DNA of 64,000 nucleotides, taken from positions 62,001-126,000 of the IMG/VR virus record IMGVR_UViG_3300022745_000628; one strand, written 5' to 3'. The translations under genes and the position numbers were made by a program. Below are positions 8,450 through 16,179 of the stretch, piece by piece (the stretch's first letter is position 1; each line of letters begins with the position of its first letter). Source of the stretch: a virus. The notes below the pieces were generated by a model that was given only the letters and a program-made list of their open reading frames with translations, was not told where the DNA came from and did not search any database.

Positions 8450-9625
8450 ATGTTAATTTCCAGACGTATTGAACTCGATCCAAACAACAAGCAGGTTGGT
8501 CTGTTCCGGCGGCACGCCGGTACAGCTAGGCACGCTTGGAACTGGGGTTTGGCCGAGATCAAGAAGGTCTTGGAAATCCGCAAGGTTGAAAAAGAGCGAA
8601 CTGGCAATGCTGTTACCAAAGTGCCCACCGCGATGGACTTGCACAAACGACTTGTTGCCGAAGTTAAAGTAGCAAACCCTTGGTATTACGATGTTTCGAA
8701 ATGTGCGCCGCAAGAAGCGTTACGCAACCTCGAAAAAGCGTGTAAACGCGTTTTCAAAGTTAAAGGTACTGGGTTTCCTAAATTCAAAAAGCGTGTCAGG
8801 CGTGCTGTATTTGAGTTGACTAATTCTACTTTCAGACGAGCTGGCAAGAAGATTAAGTTGCCGGTTATTGGCTGGATTCGTTGCAAAGAAGCCATCCCGG
8901 CTGACCACGTTATCAAATCAGTGTGTATTAACCAGCGAGCCAATCGTTGGTTTCTGGCTTACAGCTACGAAGTCGAAACCGTTGTCGCCAACGGTCATAC
9001 CGACACAGTAGGTGTCGATCTAGGGCTTAAAACCTTAGCGACATTGTCCAACTGCGAGACCATTGTTCAGCCAAAGCAGCTCAAGCTGCAAAAGAAACTA
9101 GTCAGGTTGCAGAGAAAGCTTGCCCGTCAAAAACGCGGCAGCAACCGACGTAACGTTACCAAGCAAAAGCTTGCAAACGTACATTATCGAATATCTTGTA
9201 TTCGAGCAGATCTAACGCACAAGTTAACTTCACGCTTAGCCAAAAACCACGGCGTAATTGCGATTGAAGACTTGAACGTTCAAGGAATGCTTAAAAACCA
9301 TTGTCTAGCCCGATCTATTGCCAACGCAAACTTTTCGGAGTTTCGAAGGCAGCTCGAATACAAGACTTTACTTTACGGTTCGCAACTCGTTGTTGTCGAC
9401 CGTTGGTTCCCGAGCTCAAAGACTTGTCATGTCTGCCAACATAAGCAGGAAATGCCTTTGTCTAAAAGGGTATTTTGTTGCGAACAATGCGGACAAACGT
9501 CTGACCGGGATTTGAACGCGGCCAAGAACCTAGCAGCGGCCGGCTTGGCCGTTTTAGCGCAAAGAACCCGCAGAGTGGGATCGCTTTGCGAACTAACCAA
9601 AGACGCTACTTGTAGCGTTTTGTAA
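8450..9625 (+). CDS. tnpB: TnpB RNA-guided nuclease (IS200/IS605 family), 391 aa
   Basis: The product has the full TnpB layout: an N-terminal helix-turn-helix/wedge part beginning with the typical RRIELDPN and RHAGTARHAWNW segments, then a split RuvC domain. RuvC residues are intact: D190 in GVDLGLK, E273 in IAIEDLNV and D354 in DRDLNAAKN. A four-cysteine zinc finger (C326, C329, C344, C347) sits between the last two. Length fits the family (about 400 aa). Known TnpB proteins are programmable DNA nucleases guided by an RNA made from the 3' end of the element; I infer the same here because no catalytic residue is missing. The gene has no obvious ribosome site, lies between the two polymerase genes in the same orientation, and has no partner transposase in the window. 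Confidence 0.93.
   Translation: MLISRRIELDPNNKQVGLFRRHAGTARHAWNWGLAEIKKVLEIRKVEKERTGNAVTKVPTAMDLHKRLVAEVKVANPWYYDVSKCAPQEALRNLEKACKRVFKVKGTGFPKFKKRVRRAVFELTNSTFRRAGKKIKLPVIGWIRCKEAIPADHVIKSVCINQRANRWFLAYSYEVETVVANGHTDTVGVDLGLKTLATLSNCETIVQPKQLKLQKKLVRLQRKLARQKRGSNRRNVTKQKLANVHYRISCIRADLTHKLTSRLAKNHGVIAIEDLNVQGMLKNHCLARSIANANFSEFRRQLEYKTLLYGSQLVVVDRWFPSSKTCHVCQHKQEMPLSKRVFCCEQCGQTSDRDLNAAKNLAAAGLAVLAQRTRRVGSLCELTKDATCSVL
9600..9621 (+). terminator. Hairpin at tnpB 3' end
   Basis: ACGCTAC (9603-9609) and GTAGCGT (9612-9618) pair perfectly around a TT loop. The stem extends to ten pairs with A-T and G-T closing pairs, and runs into TTTT. It overlaps the last codons of tnpB. It could be a Rho-independent terminator or the right-end hairpin/guide-RNA scaffold of the element; the sequence cannot separate these. 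Confidence 0.55.
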
Positions 9626-9650
9626 GTATTAGAAAGCAGCGAATTGATTT

Positions 9651-10304
9651 ATGAACGAAGTATTGATGAAATTGGCGCAACGCCGTATTTGGAGTGACGC
9701 TGTCGCTCAAAGTAAAACGGCTGTTGTCGGGCCCGGTGGCCCGCCTCCTATGGCACAACCACCTATGGACCCGTCCCAAGGTGGAGTTGCGCCACCAATG
9801 GATCCATCTCAAATGGGTGGAGCTCCGCCCATGGGTATGCCTGCGCCTCCAGCTGGAGCCGGTATGCCAGATCCGATGCAAGCGCCGGCTATGGCGCAGC
9901 AACCGGCTCCGACTCCCGCACCAGTAAAACAAAAGGCAGAAGATTGGTTGCCAAAGCTTGATACCAGGCTTTACAACCTACAGCAACAACTTTCGGCGAT
10001 TATGCAAGCTGTTGGCGCTCAGCTGCCAACCGATGCAATCATCTTGCCGCCTGGCGCATCAAATCCACCTATGGAAGCCGCTATGCCACAACCAGGGCCG
10101 CCGCAGCCGCCAGCAGACCCTGCGGCAGCGGGAATGCCTCCTGGCGCCGATCCTTCGGCTATGGCTGGTGATCCTTCGGCCATGATGGCGGACCCATCAG
10201 CAATGGCTAAGCAAAGCTCTATCTCGGATATCATCCGTAGTTCCGACAAAGCAAGTGCAGCTCAAGCGCTTGCTTTATTGCTGCGTAGACCGGTTACAGC
10301 TTAA
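9651..10304 (+). CDS. Pro/Met/Gln-rich low-complexity protein, 217 aa
   Basis: A short helical N-terminus (MNEVLMKLAQRRIW) is followed by a long disordered Pro/Met/Gly region with repeated PPMDPSQ units, then a central helix (about residues 100-125) and a second low-complexity region with three DPSAM repeats. It ends in a helical basic tail. The DPSAM wording recurs in the probable scaffold protein at 21824 (PMDPSAMK), suggesting the two share an origin or partner. Disordered Pro/Met-rich regions of this sort are common in internal virion proteins. No function is assigned. It ends 32 bases before a strong terminator, so it closes the first part of the polymerase region. Confidence 0.6.
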   Translation: MNEVLMKLAQRRIWSDAVAQSKTAVVGPGGPPPMAQPPMDPSQGGVAPPMDPSQMGGAPPMGMPAPPAGAGMPDPMQAPAMAQQPAPTPAPVKQKAEDWLPKLDTRLYNLQQQLSAIMQAVGAQLPTDAIILPPGASNPPMEAAMPQPGPPQPPADPAAAGMPPGADPSAMAGDPSAMMADPSAMAKQSSISDIIRSSDKASAAQALALLLRRPVTA

Positions 10305-10335
10305 GGCACACAGCAGTAACTATTACGCGCATGAG

Positions 10336-10371
10336 ATCCACATTGTATAAACACAGTGTGGATTTTTTTTT
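10336..10371 (+). terminator. Rho-independent terminator
   Basis: ATCCACATTGT (10336-10346) pairs with ACAGTGTGGAT (10353-10363), with a single G-T wobble, around a six-base loop, and is followed by an uninterrupted run of T to 10371. This is a textbook intrinsic terminator that ends the transcript from the upstream genes before the small genes at 10389 and 10651. Confidence 0.9.
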
Positions 10372-10388
10372 ATTAGTCAGGAAACGCT

Positions 10389-10631
10389 ATGCTTGTCGAA
10401 TCTCATAATAAATTGGCGAATATCCAGAAATTTGCAGCTACGCGCGTAGTGATTTACGACGATTTCAATAATCCTATCGCGTTAGCCGTACAGCTTGATT
10501 CTGGTACGTATGTCACTAGTACGCTAGGGCAACCAGACTTTGCCGCATTACTGCAGAATTGTGGTGTACAATCAACCACGGTTATTACAGAGGTAGCACA
10601 CGTACCTCGTAGCCAGTTGAAATTCCAATAA
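10389..10631 (+). CDS. Hypothetical small protein, 80 aa
   Basis: The ATG is preceded by AGGAAA nine bases upstream, a good ribosome site, and lies just after the terminator, so it probably heads a new transcript. The product starts with a short helix and then looks beta-rich (RVVIYDDFNNPIALAVQLD). There is no membrane segment or cysteine motif. It may be a small virion or regulatory protein; I do not recognise the family. It is followed after 19 bases by the coiled-coil gene. Confidence 0.6.
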   Translation: MLVESHNKLANIQKFAATRVVIYDDFNNPIALAVQLDSGTYVTSTLGQPDFAALLQNCGVQSTTVITEVAHVPRSQLKFQ

Positions 10632-10650
10632 CCTGATACAGGAGCAACTA

Positions 10651-10941
10651 ATGTCAGGATCAGCAATGCTGGATCAAATCAGCGAGATTATGCAACTTAC
10701 CAAGGAAGTTGCCGTGTTAAAGACTCAGGTGTCCGAGCTACAACAGGCGGTTACCGGGCTTGTGGAAGTGATGAACGACACGGCTGCGCGGACTAGCGTG
10801 TTTATGCTTACCAATTCTCAAATAATGCTGCGAAAAGGTGTTTGTACCGAAGCAGAGTGGGTGCACGTGCTGGAAGAAAGTAAGGTAGCCGTAGAGGAAG
10901 AGCAAGCTAGTGCCGCTGCAATAGCTGCCGAAGGCGCCTAA
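10651..10941 (+). CDS. Small coiled-coil protein, 96 aa
   Basis: The start is supported by GGAG seven bases upstream. Residues 10-45 form a heptad-like coiled coil (MQLTKEVAVLKTQVSELQQA), followed by a second helix that is acidic and Ala-rich at the end. Such short coiled coils often oligomerise. It sits directly upstream of the second polymerase gene, with 31 bases between them, and could be co-transcribed with it. No specific role can be stated. Confidence 0.65.
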   Translation: MSGSAMLDQISEIMQLTKEVAVLKTQVSELQQAVTGLVEVMNDTAARTSVFMLTNSQIMLRKGVCTEAEWVHVLEESKVAVEEEQASAAAIAAEGA

Positions 10942-10972
10942 TCCGACAACCGTTGTAACGTAAAATAGTTAC

Positions 10973-13822
10973 ATGTCGCAAGAATTAACTGTCGGGCAAT
11001 TATTAATCGATCAGGCACTACCGCCGTCTATGCGCGGAGTGCCGCGGACGCTAGACGCCAAAGGCGTTAGCGCATTATTCCAGGAATTGGCTGAGCAACA
11101 TCCCGATGCATACCGCGATATAGGTAAAAAGATATCGGATATCGGCAGAGATGCCGCTACCATATCCGGTGGCTTCACAAGCGGTATCGCGCACTTGCAG
11201 CAACCAGAAGCAGCTAAACGAATTCGTAAAGAATTCGATGCTAAACTTCAAGCAATATATGCGCAGCATCTTTCAGAAGATGAGAGAAATAAGCAAGTTA
11301 TTGCACTTGCCGGCACTACGCAACAACAAATGGCGGAAGAAGTATATCAAGAAGCGCTAGCAAATAAAAACCCGATTGCGTTACAAGCAATGACTGGCGT
11401 ACGCGGTAATAAGATGAACGTAAACAGTCTGTTAGGCGCAGACATGTTGTACGCAGACCATAAAAATCAGCCTATTCCCTTGCCGGTTACTAGAAGTTAT
11501 TCCATGGGGTTAACCCCTGCTGAATACATGGCTGGCGCATTCGGAGCGCGAAAAGGGACGGTAGATTTGAAGCTAAGTACCTCTAAAGCCGGGTTTCTTT
11601 GTTTAGATGCAGACACATTAGTGCGTATGGCAGATTTTTCTGTCAAAAAGATCTGTGATATATCTGCCGGTGACATGGTTATGGGGGCAGATTTAAAAGG
11701 TAATTGCTTCCCGAGCCATGTAATCGCGTTGATCGATACAGGTGTAAAACCAGTAAATCGATATGATTTTCGTTATGGAAAATCCAGATCCAAATTTATA
11801 TCGATCACTGGCACTGCTGAACATAAGGTATTAGCACGTAAAAGTACTAGGACAAGATCTAAGAAAGTTCGAGTGTATCCGGACGCAAGCAGGGAAATGG
11901 CTGAGTTAGGTTTATTTGGTAATACCGGCACTACCAAATGTGAATTAGTCGTAGCGCCTCTTGGCGAAGATATGCCGCTAGTAAACTGTGCCTTTCAAAT
12001 GGCCACACCGCTAGAACCAGCACAAACTTACGACATTTGCGTGGATAATCCGGATCATTTGTTTGTGTTGGCTAATGGCGCTATTGTTAGCAACTCCAAA
12101 CAATTGAACCAGATATCCCATCGATTAGTTGTTACAGATACAGACGGCGAAGCTCACGACCCCGAAAATCCGCGCGGTATGCCCGTAGACACGGATAACA
12201 AGTTTAACGCTGGTTCGTTGCTTGCCCACGATGTAGCTGGCTACAAACGAAACCAAATACTCACGCCCAAGATTTTGAAAGATATCAAATCGCAGGGACA
12301 CGACTCTATCTTGGTGCGCAGCCCTATTGTGGGCGGCCCAAAAGATGGCGGAGTTTACGCTTATGACGCCGGCGTGCGAGAACGCGGCGGATTGCCCCCA
12401 ATAGGCGACTTTGTGGGTTTAGCCGGAGCACAGTCAATCGGTGAAATCGCGACGCAAGCGTCTATATCCAGTAAGCACTGCTTAATGGGTGGAACTCTAG
12501 TACGAATGGCCGATTTGTCTGTAAAAGCTATAGAAGACATACGAGTTGGCGACCAGGTGTTAGGCGCCGACATGTTTGGAAAGAGCACGCCAGTCAAAGT
12601 AGTTAACACATTCGACAACGGAGAGCGTGAATGTTCGCAGTTCAAATATCAAAAAGGTGCTTCGGCTATCGAGCTATGCAGTACCGCTGAACACAAAATA
12701 TTAGTCGTTACACCGTACGGTAATGAATTATTGGCTGCCGGGGTGGAGCAAGATCCATTATTTGTAAAACTAGCGGATAGTGATGAAATTTGTGTACAAG
12801 ACTACTCCGTACCGTTAGGAATGCAGCCTACATACGATATTGAAGTAGATCACCCGGATCACTTATTTGTGTTGGCAAACGGATTAATAGTTAGCAATTC
12901 CGGCGGGGTTGTCGGAGCGCAAGCTGGGGCACTAACCGGGTTCCCGTTGTTTAACGCTTTAATACAGGTTCCGGAAGTATTCCCAGGTGGCGCAACGCAT
13001 GCCCAAAACGACGGGCGTGTGACGGATATTCGCCCAGCTCCGCAAGGCGGAACATTTGTAATGGTGGATGGACAAGAACACCATGTGCACAGCAACTTGA
13101 AACCTACGGTTAATCTCCGTGATATGGTTGAAGCTGGTGACGTATTGTCCGAAGGATTGCCTAGCCCCGCAGAATTTGTCAAACATAAAGGTGTAGGCGA
13201 AGGCCGCCGGCAGTTTGTTACGGCATTTTCAAAGGCGCTACAAGAAGCAGGTGCTAAACATAATCGGCGAAATGTCGAGTTGTTAGCGCGCGGAGCTATA
13301 AACCACGTCCGCCTAACTGACGAATACGGTAATTTTTCTCCTGGCGAAGTACATCCGTATCAAACACTTGAAGCTATGTGGGAGCCTAGGGCTGGGTACA
13401 TAGCCGTAAGTCCGGAATCTAGTAAGAATTACTATCTAGAAAAACCGGTATTACATTACACAATCGGCACAAAGATTAAGCCGTCGATGATTGCCGAAAT
13501 GAAGAAGTACGGGGTTAAGCGCGTAATAGCCCACTCGGAGCCGCCTCCGTTTGAACCAGAAATGATTCGAGGTATGGCGTCGGTATCAGAAGATCCAGAC
13601 TGGATGACCAATATGTTCGGATCTTATCAAAAATCCAGCTTGTTAGACGCCGTGCACAATTCAAGAGAATCTGATGAATCCGGTACCAGTTACATACCAG
13701 CGCTAGCGCATGGTAAAACGTTCGGGATCTCTGGAGCAACAAAAGGTTGGAATCCAAAGGAATCGCCGATTAAACCGCCGGATTTTACACAACCGAAAAC
13801 TGTGTTAGACGATTGGGACTGA
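10973..13822 (+). CDS. rpoC2: RNA polymerase beta-prime C-terminal half with two inteins, 949 aa precursor
   Basis: This completes the beta-prime left unfinished by the fused gene at 2963. It begins with LTVGQLLIDQALP, matching the TTVGR...LP segment that follows the break point in E. coli beta-prime, so the two chains abut without loss. Other motifs: SGGFTSGI (about residue 63), trigger loop GARKGTVDLKLSTSKAGFL (191-209), and GAQSIGEIATQ (485-495) leading to SGG (643 on). Both of the last two motifs are interrupted by inteins (residues 210-374 and 503-642); removing them leaves a 644-residue protein. The C-terminal part has RRNVELLARGAINHVRL and GEVHPYQTLE, like the end of beta-prime. No Shine-Dalgarno site is visible; the ATG lies five bases after a TAAAATA box. 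Confidence 0.93.
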   Translation: MSQELTVGQLLIDQALPPSMRGVPRTLDAKGVSALFQELAEQHPDAYRDIGKKISDIGRDAATISGGFTSGIAHLQQPEAAKRIRKEFDAKLQAIYAQHLSEDERNKQVIALAGTTQQQMAEEVYQEALANKNPIALQAMTGVRGNKMNVNSLLGADMLYADHKNQPIPLPVTRSYSMGLTPAEYMAGAFGARKGTVDLKLSTSKAGFLCLDADTLVRMADFSVKKICDISAGDMVMGADLKGNCFPSHVIALIDTGVKPVNRYDFRYGKSRSKFISITGTAEHKVLARKSTRTRSKKVRVYPDASREMAELGLFGNTGTTKCELVVAPLGEDMPLVNCAFQMATPLEPAQTYDICVDNPDHLFVLANGAIVSNSKQLNQISHRLVVTDTDGEAHDPENPRGMPVDTDNKFNAGSLLAHDVAGYKRNQILTPKILKDIKSQGHDSILVRSPIVGGPKDGGVYAYDAGVRERGGLPPIGDFVGLAGAQSIGEIATQASISSKHCLMGGTLVRMADLSVKAIEDIRVGDQVLGADMFGKSTPVKVVNTFDNGERECSQFKYQKGASAIELCSTAEHKILVVTPYGNELLAAGVEQDPLFVKLADSDEICVQDYSVPLGMQPTYDIEVDHPDHLFVLANGLIVSNSGGVVGAQAGALTGFPLFNALIQVPEVFPGGATHAQNDGRVTDIRPAPQGGTFVMVDGQEHHVHSNLKPTVNLRDMVEAGDVLSEGLPSPAEFVKHKGVGEGRRQFVTAFSKALQEAGAKHNRRNVELLARGAINHVRLTDEYGNFSPGEVHPYQTLEAMWEPRAGYIAVSPESSKNYYLEKPVLHYTIGTKIKPSMIAEMKKYGVKRVIAHSEPPPFEPEMIRGMASVSEDPDWMTNMFGSYQKSSLLDAVHNSRESDESGTSYIPALAHGKTFGISGATKGWNPKESPIKPPDFTQPKTVLDDWD
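11600..12094 (+). other. Mini-intein 1 in the beta-prime trigger loop, 165 aa
   Basis: It starts at Cys210 (block A CLDADTLVRM) and ends at Asn374, followed by extein Ser375. Block B is GTAEHK, and blocks F and G are TYDICVDNPDHLF and LANGAIVSN. The residue before the terminal Asn is Ser instead of the usual His. There is no LAGLIDADG or other endonuclease domain, so it is a mini-intein. The insertion splits the trigger-loop sequence between AGFL and SKQLNQ, equivalent to the SGYL/TRRL junction of E. coli beta-prime. Splicing by cysteine at position 1 and serine at +1 fits class 1 chemistry. Confidence 0.92.
12479..12898 (+). other. Mini-intein 2 after the AQSIGE motif of beta-prime, 140 aa
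   Basis: It starts at Cys503 (block A CLMGGTLVRM) and ends at Asn642, followed by extein Ser643. Block B is STAEHK, and blocks F and G are TYDIEVDHPDHLF and LANGLIVSN, again with Ser before the final Asn. It is clearly paralogous to the first intein (shared LVRMADxSVK, GDxVxGAD, PDHLFVLANG). No endonuclease domain is present. The insertion lies between SSKH and SGGV, equivalent to the highly conserved TFHTGG stretch of bacterial beta-prime. Confidence 0.92.
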
Positions 13823-13854
13823 TCCACGCTAGGTGTGCAAGCCTTAAGTTTAAG

Positions 13855-13915
13855 CCGCATTTTTATTGTTAAGATGCGGTAAACTATAAAAAGGTACATC
13901 TCACATTTTTACCGC
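13855..13915 (+). promoter_or_regulatory. Mutually exclusive hairpins upstream of the head module
   Basis: CCGCAT (13855-13860) can pair with ATGCGG (13874-13879). The overlapping GCGGTAAA (13876-13883) can instead pair with TTTACCGC (13908-13915). The two stems share the middle arm, so only one can form at a time. A TATAAA-like stretch lies inside the second loop. The arrangement resembles an attenuator or leader switch for the gene at 13928, which has no clear ribosome site. Function is inferred from pairing only. Confidence 0.45.
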
Positions 13916-13927
13916 AGAACAAATACG

Positions 13928-16177
13928 ATGCCCCTTCAAAAGAAACTGGCGTTCAACCTAAATACCAATGGTAATACCGGGTTTGAACAATCCTTCGCAA
14001 ACCTGGCTCATGCGTACCTGAAAGATGCTGCTCCTAGTCTGATGGACCATGAGCTGGGTTTTCAATTACTGGACACCAACGAAGAAAACACTCGCGCAGT
14101 CGGTGTTTTTGGATTCATGGTGGGCTCTCAGGTGCTATACGCACCGGTATTTTTCTTAAACGGCGACTTGAAAGGTAACGAGCTACTGTACGTTAAGTCC
14201 AATGATATGTTCACGCCGCTGAAAGAAGGCTGGCTGCAATATATTATGAACCGTAAGCCTCAATCGCTGGGAGAGCCTGGAGACCCGTCGTCTATTAATC
14301 CGTCAATCCGTCGACCGGATTTGAGTCAGTTCTATCAAACACCTGGAAAAATCGCTAGCCACGTAGCAGACTTCGCTATTGAGTTCTTGCCAAGCTACGC
14401 AGCGATCACGACAGCTGAATTTGCGAAAGAAGCTGAGGATCTTCGCGGGCTGATATCTGAGAAGTTCAATCTCGATCGATTTATGAAGTCGGCGAGCTCA
14501 GACGATCTTAAAGTGCTTTGTGACACACTGGAATCAAATTCGACGATTGCCGGACGATTCGCCGAATGGTACGGTTTTGACAAGTTGGCGGAAGCTGTCA
14601 AGCGTGCTAAGCAAGACGAGACCCAGCCATCGGCGTTGGATTTGCCAGATATTTCCAATCCAGACCTGTTCTTCGAACCAAGCAAATTGGATGTCTATTT
14701 GGACGTAGACAGCATGCCTGGCGACGCAACGGATCCAGAAAAGGAATATTTCTACTCTCATAACATATTGGTACGAGATAACCGTAAAGTTGAAGAGCAC
14801 GCCAAAGTTCTGGACGAAAGTTCGGATATCAAACTGAGCAATCCAAACTCTACCGGTAAATACCAAGTTCTGGATAAAACTGGCTTGACCGTAGAACGCG
14901 TTGTGCTCAGCCGACCGATCGGACCTAACTCGGTTACTGAAAAGGTGGCTATCCTCGATCCAAGCGGCGACGTACGCTTGGTCTTTAAGCGCGACGCGGT
15001 GTTTGTGGTTAACGATGGAAAAGACGCTCAGAAGGCATTTTCAGACTGGTGGGCCACTGTCGGTTCTAACAGCGTAGATCGTAACAGTACGTATATTGCC
15101 GTTACAAAAGACGGCGTATCTAGCATTCCGTTTGTTATCGAGCGTTCGCTCGGCAAGGCTGCCGACGGCTCGTCTGCTTATGAGATCTCGTTCAAAGGTT
15201 CGGAATCCTGGGATACCTACGACAGCTCTACAAAAAGCAAGGATGGTCAGCGATTTGTAAGTAACAATTCTCGAGAGTACCTGTATATCGGCTCGAAAGC
15301 CGATTCCAAGCTGCACGTACATGAAGGATCGATATACGCGCCGGCGCAAGCTAAATTCATTAAAGTTGATCCGTATCCTGACAGCGATGCGTTTGTACCT
15401 GGCGATATTCACGACGCGCAACGACGATTGCAGCGTGGAACTATCAAGGTGAAAGCTACCCGCGACGCAAATCGTTATGCCATCGACGGACAAGAAATGG
15501 TTTCCAAACAAGCTGCACTTAAGACTTTGGTGCTTAAGTACCGCTTAGGATTTGATTCGGCTAAAGATGTATTGTCCAAGTTGGCTACCGCGGCTCCGAG
15601 AGCTAACTATGCTTTCCGGATCAAACTAGCTGATCCGATGTTGACCGATAACGCGCAACATTCGTTTGGCGTGGACTTTACCCCGCAAACTGACCGTAGC
15701 ACGAACTTCATGAATTTCCAAGGTAGTATGGCTCCGTCCAGCGAGCAGCGCAGCACAATTTCAGAATTGTCCGGTGCCAACTCGGATTTGTCCGGATACA
15801 ACATTTTGACAGAAGGTCGCAACGCAGTTAAGAGCTACGTGCAAAATGCTGCGGATCGTGGAGATAAAGACATATTCGATGTCGGTATGCTATCGTCGTT
15901 GCTTAAGGCAGTTAAGGATGACATGATCATCGATCAATACATCCCAGACCTGATGAAAGCAATGGATAAACTCGGCCGGCTGTTATTCCAATATTATTGG
16001 CATTACGACAAGTTTTCGGCGAGGTTCGGCAAGTCAGATATGCCAGAATTGGAAGACGCTTTGCGTAACAGTTTCGAAATGTTGTCGGAAGTTATACTGT
16101 TCTTGAAGAACAAGACAATCGATCCGTACGCTGAAAACGACACTCCAGACATTTCCCTTAACACATCGGCTGCTTAA
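13928..16177 (+). CDS. Large unrecognised virion-type protein, 749 aa
   Basis: It is the first gene of the head module. The N-terminal third is mixed and helical, with a GVFGFMVGSQVLYAPVFF segment near residue 60 that is hydrophobic but reads as a folded core rather than a clear membrane helix. The middle is beta-rich and the C-terminal 120 residues are helical. Lysine codons are mainly AAG, as in the capsid and sheath genes, suggesting high expression. By position a portal protein would be possible, but I see no portal-specific feature and the length is unusual, so I leave it unassigned. Its N-terminus (MPLQKKLAFNLN) carries a Lys-Leu-Ala element like other head-module proteins. Confidence 0.75.
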   Translation: MPLQKKLAFNLNTNGNTGFEQSFANLAHAYLKDAAPSLMDHELGFQLLDTNEENTRAVGVFGFMVGSQVLYAPVFFLNGDLKGNELLYVKSNDMFTPLKEGWLQYIMNRKPQSLGEPGDPSSINPSIRRPDLSQFYQTPGKIASHVADFAIEFLPSYAAITTAEFAKEAEDLRGLISEKFNLDRFMKSASSDDLKVLCDTLESNSTIAGRFAEWYGFDKLAEAVKRAKQDETQPSALDLPDISNPDLFFEPSKLDVYLDVDSMPGDATDPEKEYFYSHNILVRDNRKVEEHAKVLDESSDIKLSNPNSTGKYQVLDKTGLTVERVVLSRPIGPNSVTEKVAILDPSGDVRLVFKRDAVFVVNDGKDAQKAFSDWWATVGSNSVDRNSTYIAVTKDGVSSIPFVIERSLGKAADGSSAYEISFKGSESWDTYDSSTKSKDGQRFVSNNSREYLYIGSKADSKLHVHEGSIYAPAQAKFIKVDPYPDSDAFVPGDIHDAQRRLQRGTIKVKATRDANRYAIDGQEMVSKQAALKTLVLKYRLGFDSAKDVLSKLATAAPRANYAFRIKLADPMLTDNAQHSFGVDFTPQTDRSTNFMNFQGSMAPSSEQRSTISELSGANSDLSGYNILTEGRNAVKSYVQNAADRGDKDIFDVGMLSSLLKAVKDDMIIDQYIPDLMKAMDKLGRLLFQYYWHYDKFSARFGKSDMPELEDALRNSFEMLSEVILFLKNKTIDPYAENDTPDISLNTSAA

Positions 16178-16179
16178 CT

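Larger units (their letters stand above)
8392..9650 (+). mobile_element. Candidate tnpB-only IS200/IS605-like insertion (ends uncertain)
   Basis: A tnpB gene fills the whole space between two unrelated phage genes and has no tnpA (Y1 transposase) beside it. A 10-bp hairpin lies at the 3' end of tnpB, where IS605-family elements carry their right-end structure and guide RNA. I could not define the left end or target site, so the boundaries given are simply the neighbouring genes. It may be a non-autonomous element moved in trans, or a tnpB domesticated by the phage. Confidence 0.4.

Noticed and set aside
8450-9625. Cas12-type CRISPR effector
   Set aside because: Length and domain order are those of TnpB, and there is no repeat array or adaptation gene in the window.
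11600-12898. Homing endonuclease inside the inteins
   Set aside because: Both inteins are too short and have no LAGLIDADG or HNH motif.
13928-16177. Portal protein
   Set aside because: Position would allow it, but the length (749 aa), beta-rich centre and lack of portal-type stem and clip helices do not support the claim.
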